NCBI GenBank assembly: GCA_030635365.1
Contig: DAOVYZ010000173.1
Coordinates: forward strand, 1-7,374
Direction: 5' to 3'
Source: Bacteroidales bacterium
Lineage (GTDB): Bacteria > Bacteroidota > Bacteroidia > Bacteroidales > UBA12077
DNA length: 7,374 nt
Shown: positions 6,234 through 7,374 of the stretch, one piece after another
Position numbering within the stretch: position 1 is the first letter of the stretch
Layout: the number at the start of each line of letters is the position of its first letter
Position numbers and translations under genes: made by a program
Notes under the pieces: model-generated
Database searches by the model: none
What the model saw: the letters and a program-made list of their open reading frames with translations, nothing else
What the model was told of the DNA's origin: nothing

Positions 6234-7361
6234 TTATCTACCAATGTGTTTAAAACCCTTTAGTAGAATTTTTGCGTCATTTAATACGGTATAATTTTTA
6301 GCATATACCATATTTGAGTGCCTTATGAAAGAATCTGAAATTTCTTTCTTTGATCCTAAGTCAAGTGGAGTTAATATTCCTTCTTTTATTTTTGGAAGTT
6401 GGTTTGTACTAACGTTACTTTTCTTAGAATATCCTACCCAGGTTTTAAATCCTAACAAAACATTCATAGAATTGTTTATTAGTTTAAAAGGTATTTTCGA
6501 GAAAAGAAATATTAAAGGACTAGTTGTTAGCAGTAAAGTTGATAATGTAATATCAAAAACTCTTTTATTTCTAATATTATTTTCTTTCGTAATTAAGTTA
6601 ATCTCAATTGTATAAAGTTCACCTGCTGTTTCAATAGAGTTACTCCCTATAATTGCAAAAGTTTCCGGTTGTGCAATTTTAAAGTTTACATTTAAATCGG
6701 ACAGCCAGAACATTGTATTAATAATTTGATTTGATGGAAGATTTTTTGCACAAAAGATAATTTCATCGATTTTATGAATTCCAATTAATTCATTTAGTTG
6801 ATTCAAATTAGCTATGTGATAATCAGACTGAGTTTCTTCAGATGGTGCAATACTTTCAATAGTATCAGTATTAATTTGAGCATTTAAGATAATTTGTTTT
6901 ACTCGGGTAATTTCATTTTGTAATCCAATAATAGCGATCTTAATTTTTTTGTTTCTTCTAAATTTGTGGGGTAAAAAATTGATTAAATGTGCAACTGAGC
7001 GATTAAACAACGTAATAATCAGGGAGGAAATACTTCCAAACAGAATAAGTGCTCTTGAAAACCTTAAATTCTCAGGTAATAGGGCATAAATGAATAAGAT
7101 TATGACTGTGCCAATGCTTATTCCTTTTAGTAAGTTTTTTATTTTTATATTTTTTGAATATCCCCTGTTAAACCAAATACTAATTATCCAAATCAAGATA
7201 TAACTTGGTACAGCATATCGTAAAAATTCATCAGGATATTGCCCGTTGCCCTGAAATTTATAATTTTCCCAAATTGGTTTAATGAAGTAGAAACTTAGGA
7301 AAATAAAAATGAAATCGAATAGAGGAAGAAATATGTTTTTTATGAATATGCCTTTCAGGGT
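6234..7361 (-). CDS. Sugar-transferase-like membrane protein with core-deleted transferase domain; 5' end abnormal
   Basis: The frame is open from just after an in-frame TAA (7362-7364) to the stop at 6234, 375 codons. The only conventional start is a TTG at 7196, giving 320 residues, but the 55 codons before it look like real protein: a membrane helix (FLPLFDFIFIFLSFYFI) and the first half of a second (YAVPSYILIWII). Numbering from the TTG, further helices lie at about 24-40 and 49-64, a Rossmann-like domain at about 83-200 (KIAIIGLQNE start), and a fifth helix after KRVFDI (211-216). This is the layout of WbaP/CpsE polyprenyl-phosphate sugar transferases. However, the segment that should hold the catalytic Asp-Glu and following motifs is absent: only about 35 residues separate KRVFD from TWVGY (252-256), which sits where SLVGPRP would be. 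I recall Bacteroidota proteins with this ending fused behind a family 2 glycosyltransferase; here that part would be cut off by the TAA. It could be a pseudogene fragment, a split gene or a sequencing error. A role in surface glycan assembly is inferred. Confidence 0.7.
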   Translation of the reverse strand, partial: TLKGIFIKNIFLPLFDFIFIFLSFYFIKPIWENYKFQGNGQYPDEFLRYAVPSYILIWIISIWFNRGYSKNIKIKNLLKGISIGTVIILFIYALLPENLRFSRALILFGSISSLIITLFNRSVAHLINFLPHKFRRNKKIKIAIIGLQNEITRVKQIILNAQINTDTIESIAPSEETQSDYHIANLNQLNELIGIHKIDEIIFCAKNLPSNQIINTMFWLSDLNVNFKIAQPETFAIIGSNSIETAGELYTIEINLITKENNIRNKRVFDITLSTLLLTTSPLIFLFSKIPFKLINNSMNVLLGFKTWVGYSKKSNVSTNQLPKIKEGILTPLDLGSKKEISDSFIRHSNMVYAKNYTVLNDAKILLKGFKHIGR

Positions 7362-7374
7362 TTATAATATTTTA

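Noticed and set aside
6325..6615. Plus-strand reading frame of 96 codons opposite the sugar-transferase-like gene
   Set aside because: The minus-strand frame has clear family features here; the plus-strand product has none and looks like a shadow.

Overview
This AT-rich window looks like a piece of a Bacteroidota chromosome, possibly a gliding or type IX-secreting lineage. The signs are a textbook Bacteroidota promoter (TTG, 18 bases, TACTTTTG), no Shine-Dalgarno sequences in front of the genes, TPR plus PD40 beta-propeller envelope proteins of the PorE-like kind, and a sugar-transferase-like membrane protein of a type I recall from Bacteroidota. All four protein genes lie on the minus strand, so the order below runs from high to low coordinates in the direction of transcription.

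At the right edge (6234-7361) is a membrane protein with the layout of WbaP/CpsE-type sugar transferases: four helices, a Rossmann-like domain and a fifth helix. The catalytic core of the transferase domain is missing. Its reading frame begins just after an in-frame TAA at 7362-7364, with no ordinary start codon for 55 codons, so it may be the rear part of a broken or split glycosyltransferase fusion. Next, 48 bases on, comes a complete dihydrolipoamide acyltransferase (E2) gene (4845-6185) with one lipoyl domain, an E3-binding domain and an intact catalytic domain. An intrinsic-terminator-like hairpin follows it at 4806-4832.

A strong promoter at 4754-4784 then drives a 445-residue exported TPR plus PD40 protein (3389-4726). 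A 335-base gap holds a large imperfect inverted repeat (about 3199-3365). The last gene (1-3053) is a colinear but much longer paralogue: 1017 residues are visible and it runs off the left edge. After its TPR and propeller it carries a beta-rich domain, two 94-residue beta-rich repeats, and a helical region with a 207-residue period that I cannot assign to a named family.

The two TPR/PD40 genes look like a tandem duplication with accessory domains added to one copy, and they probably act in the periplasm or at the outer membrane. The E2 enzyme and the glycosyltransferase-like gene have no obvious functional link to them. The most novel-looking parts are the helical repeat region of the long paralogue, the intergenic palindrome, and the core-deleted sugar transferase behind an in-frame stop. 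I found no tRNA, rRNA, CRISPR array or transposase.
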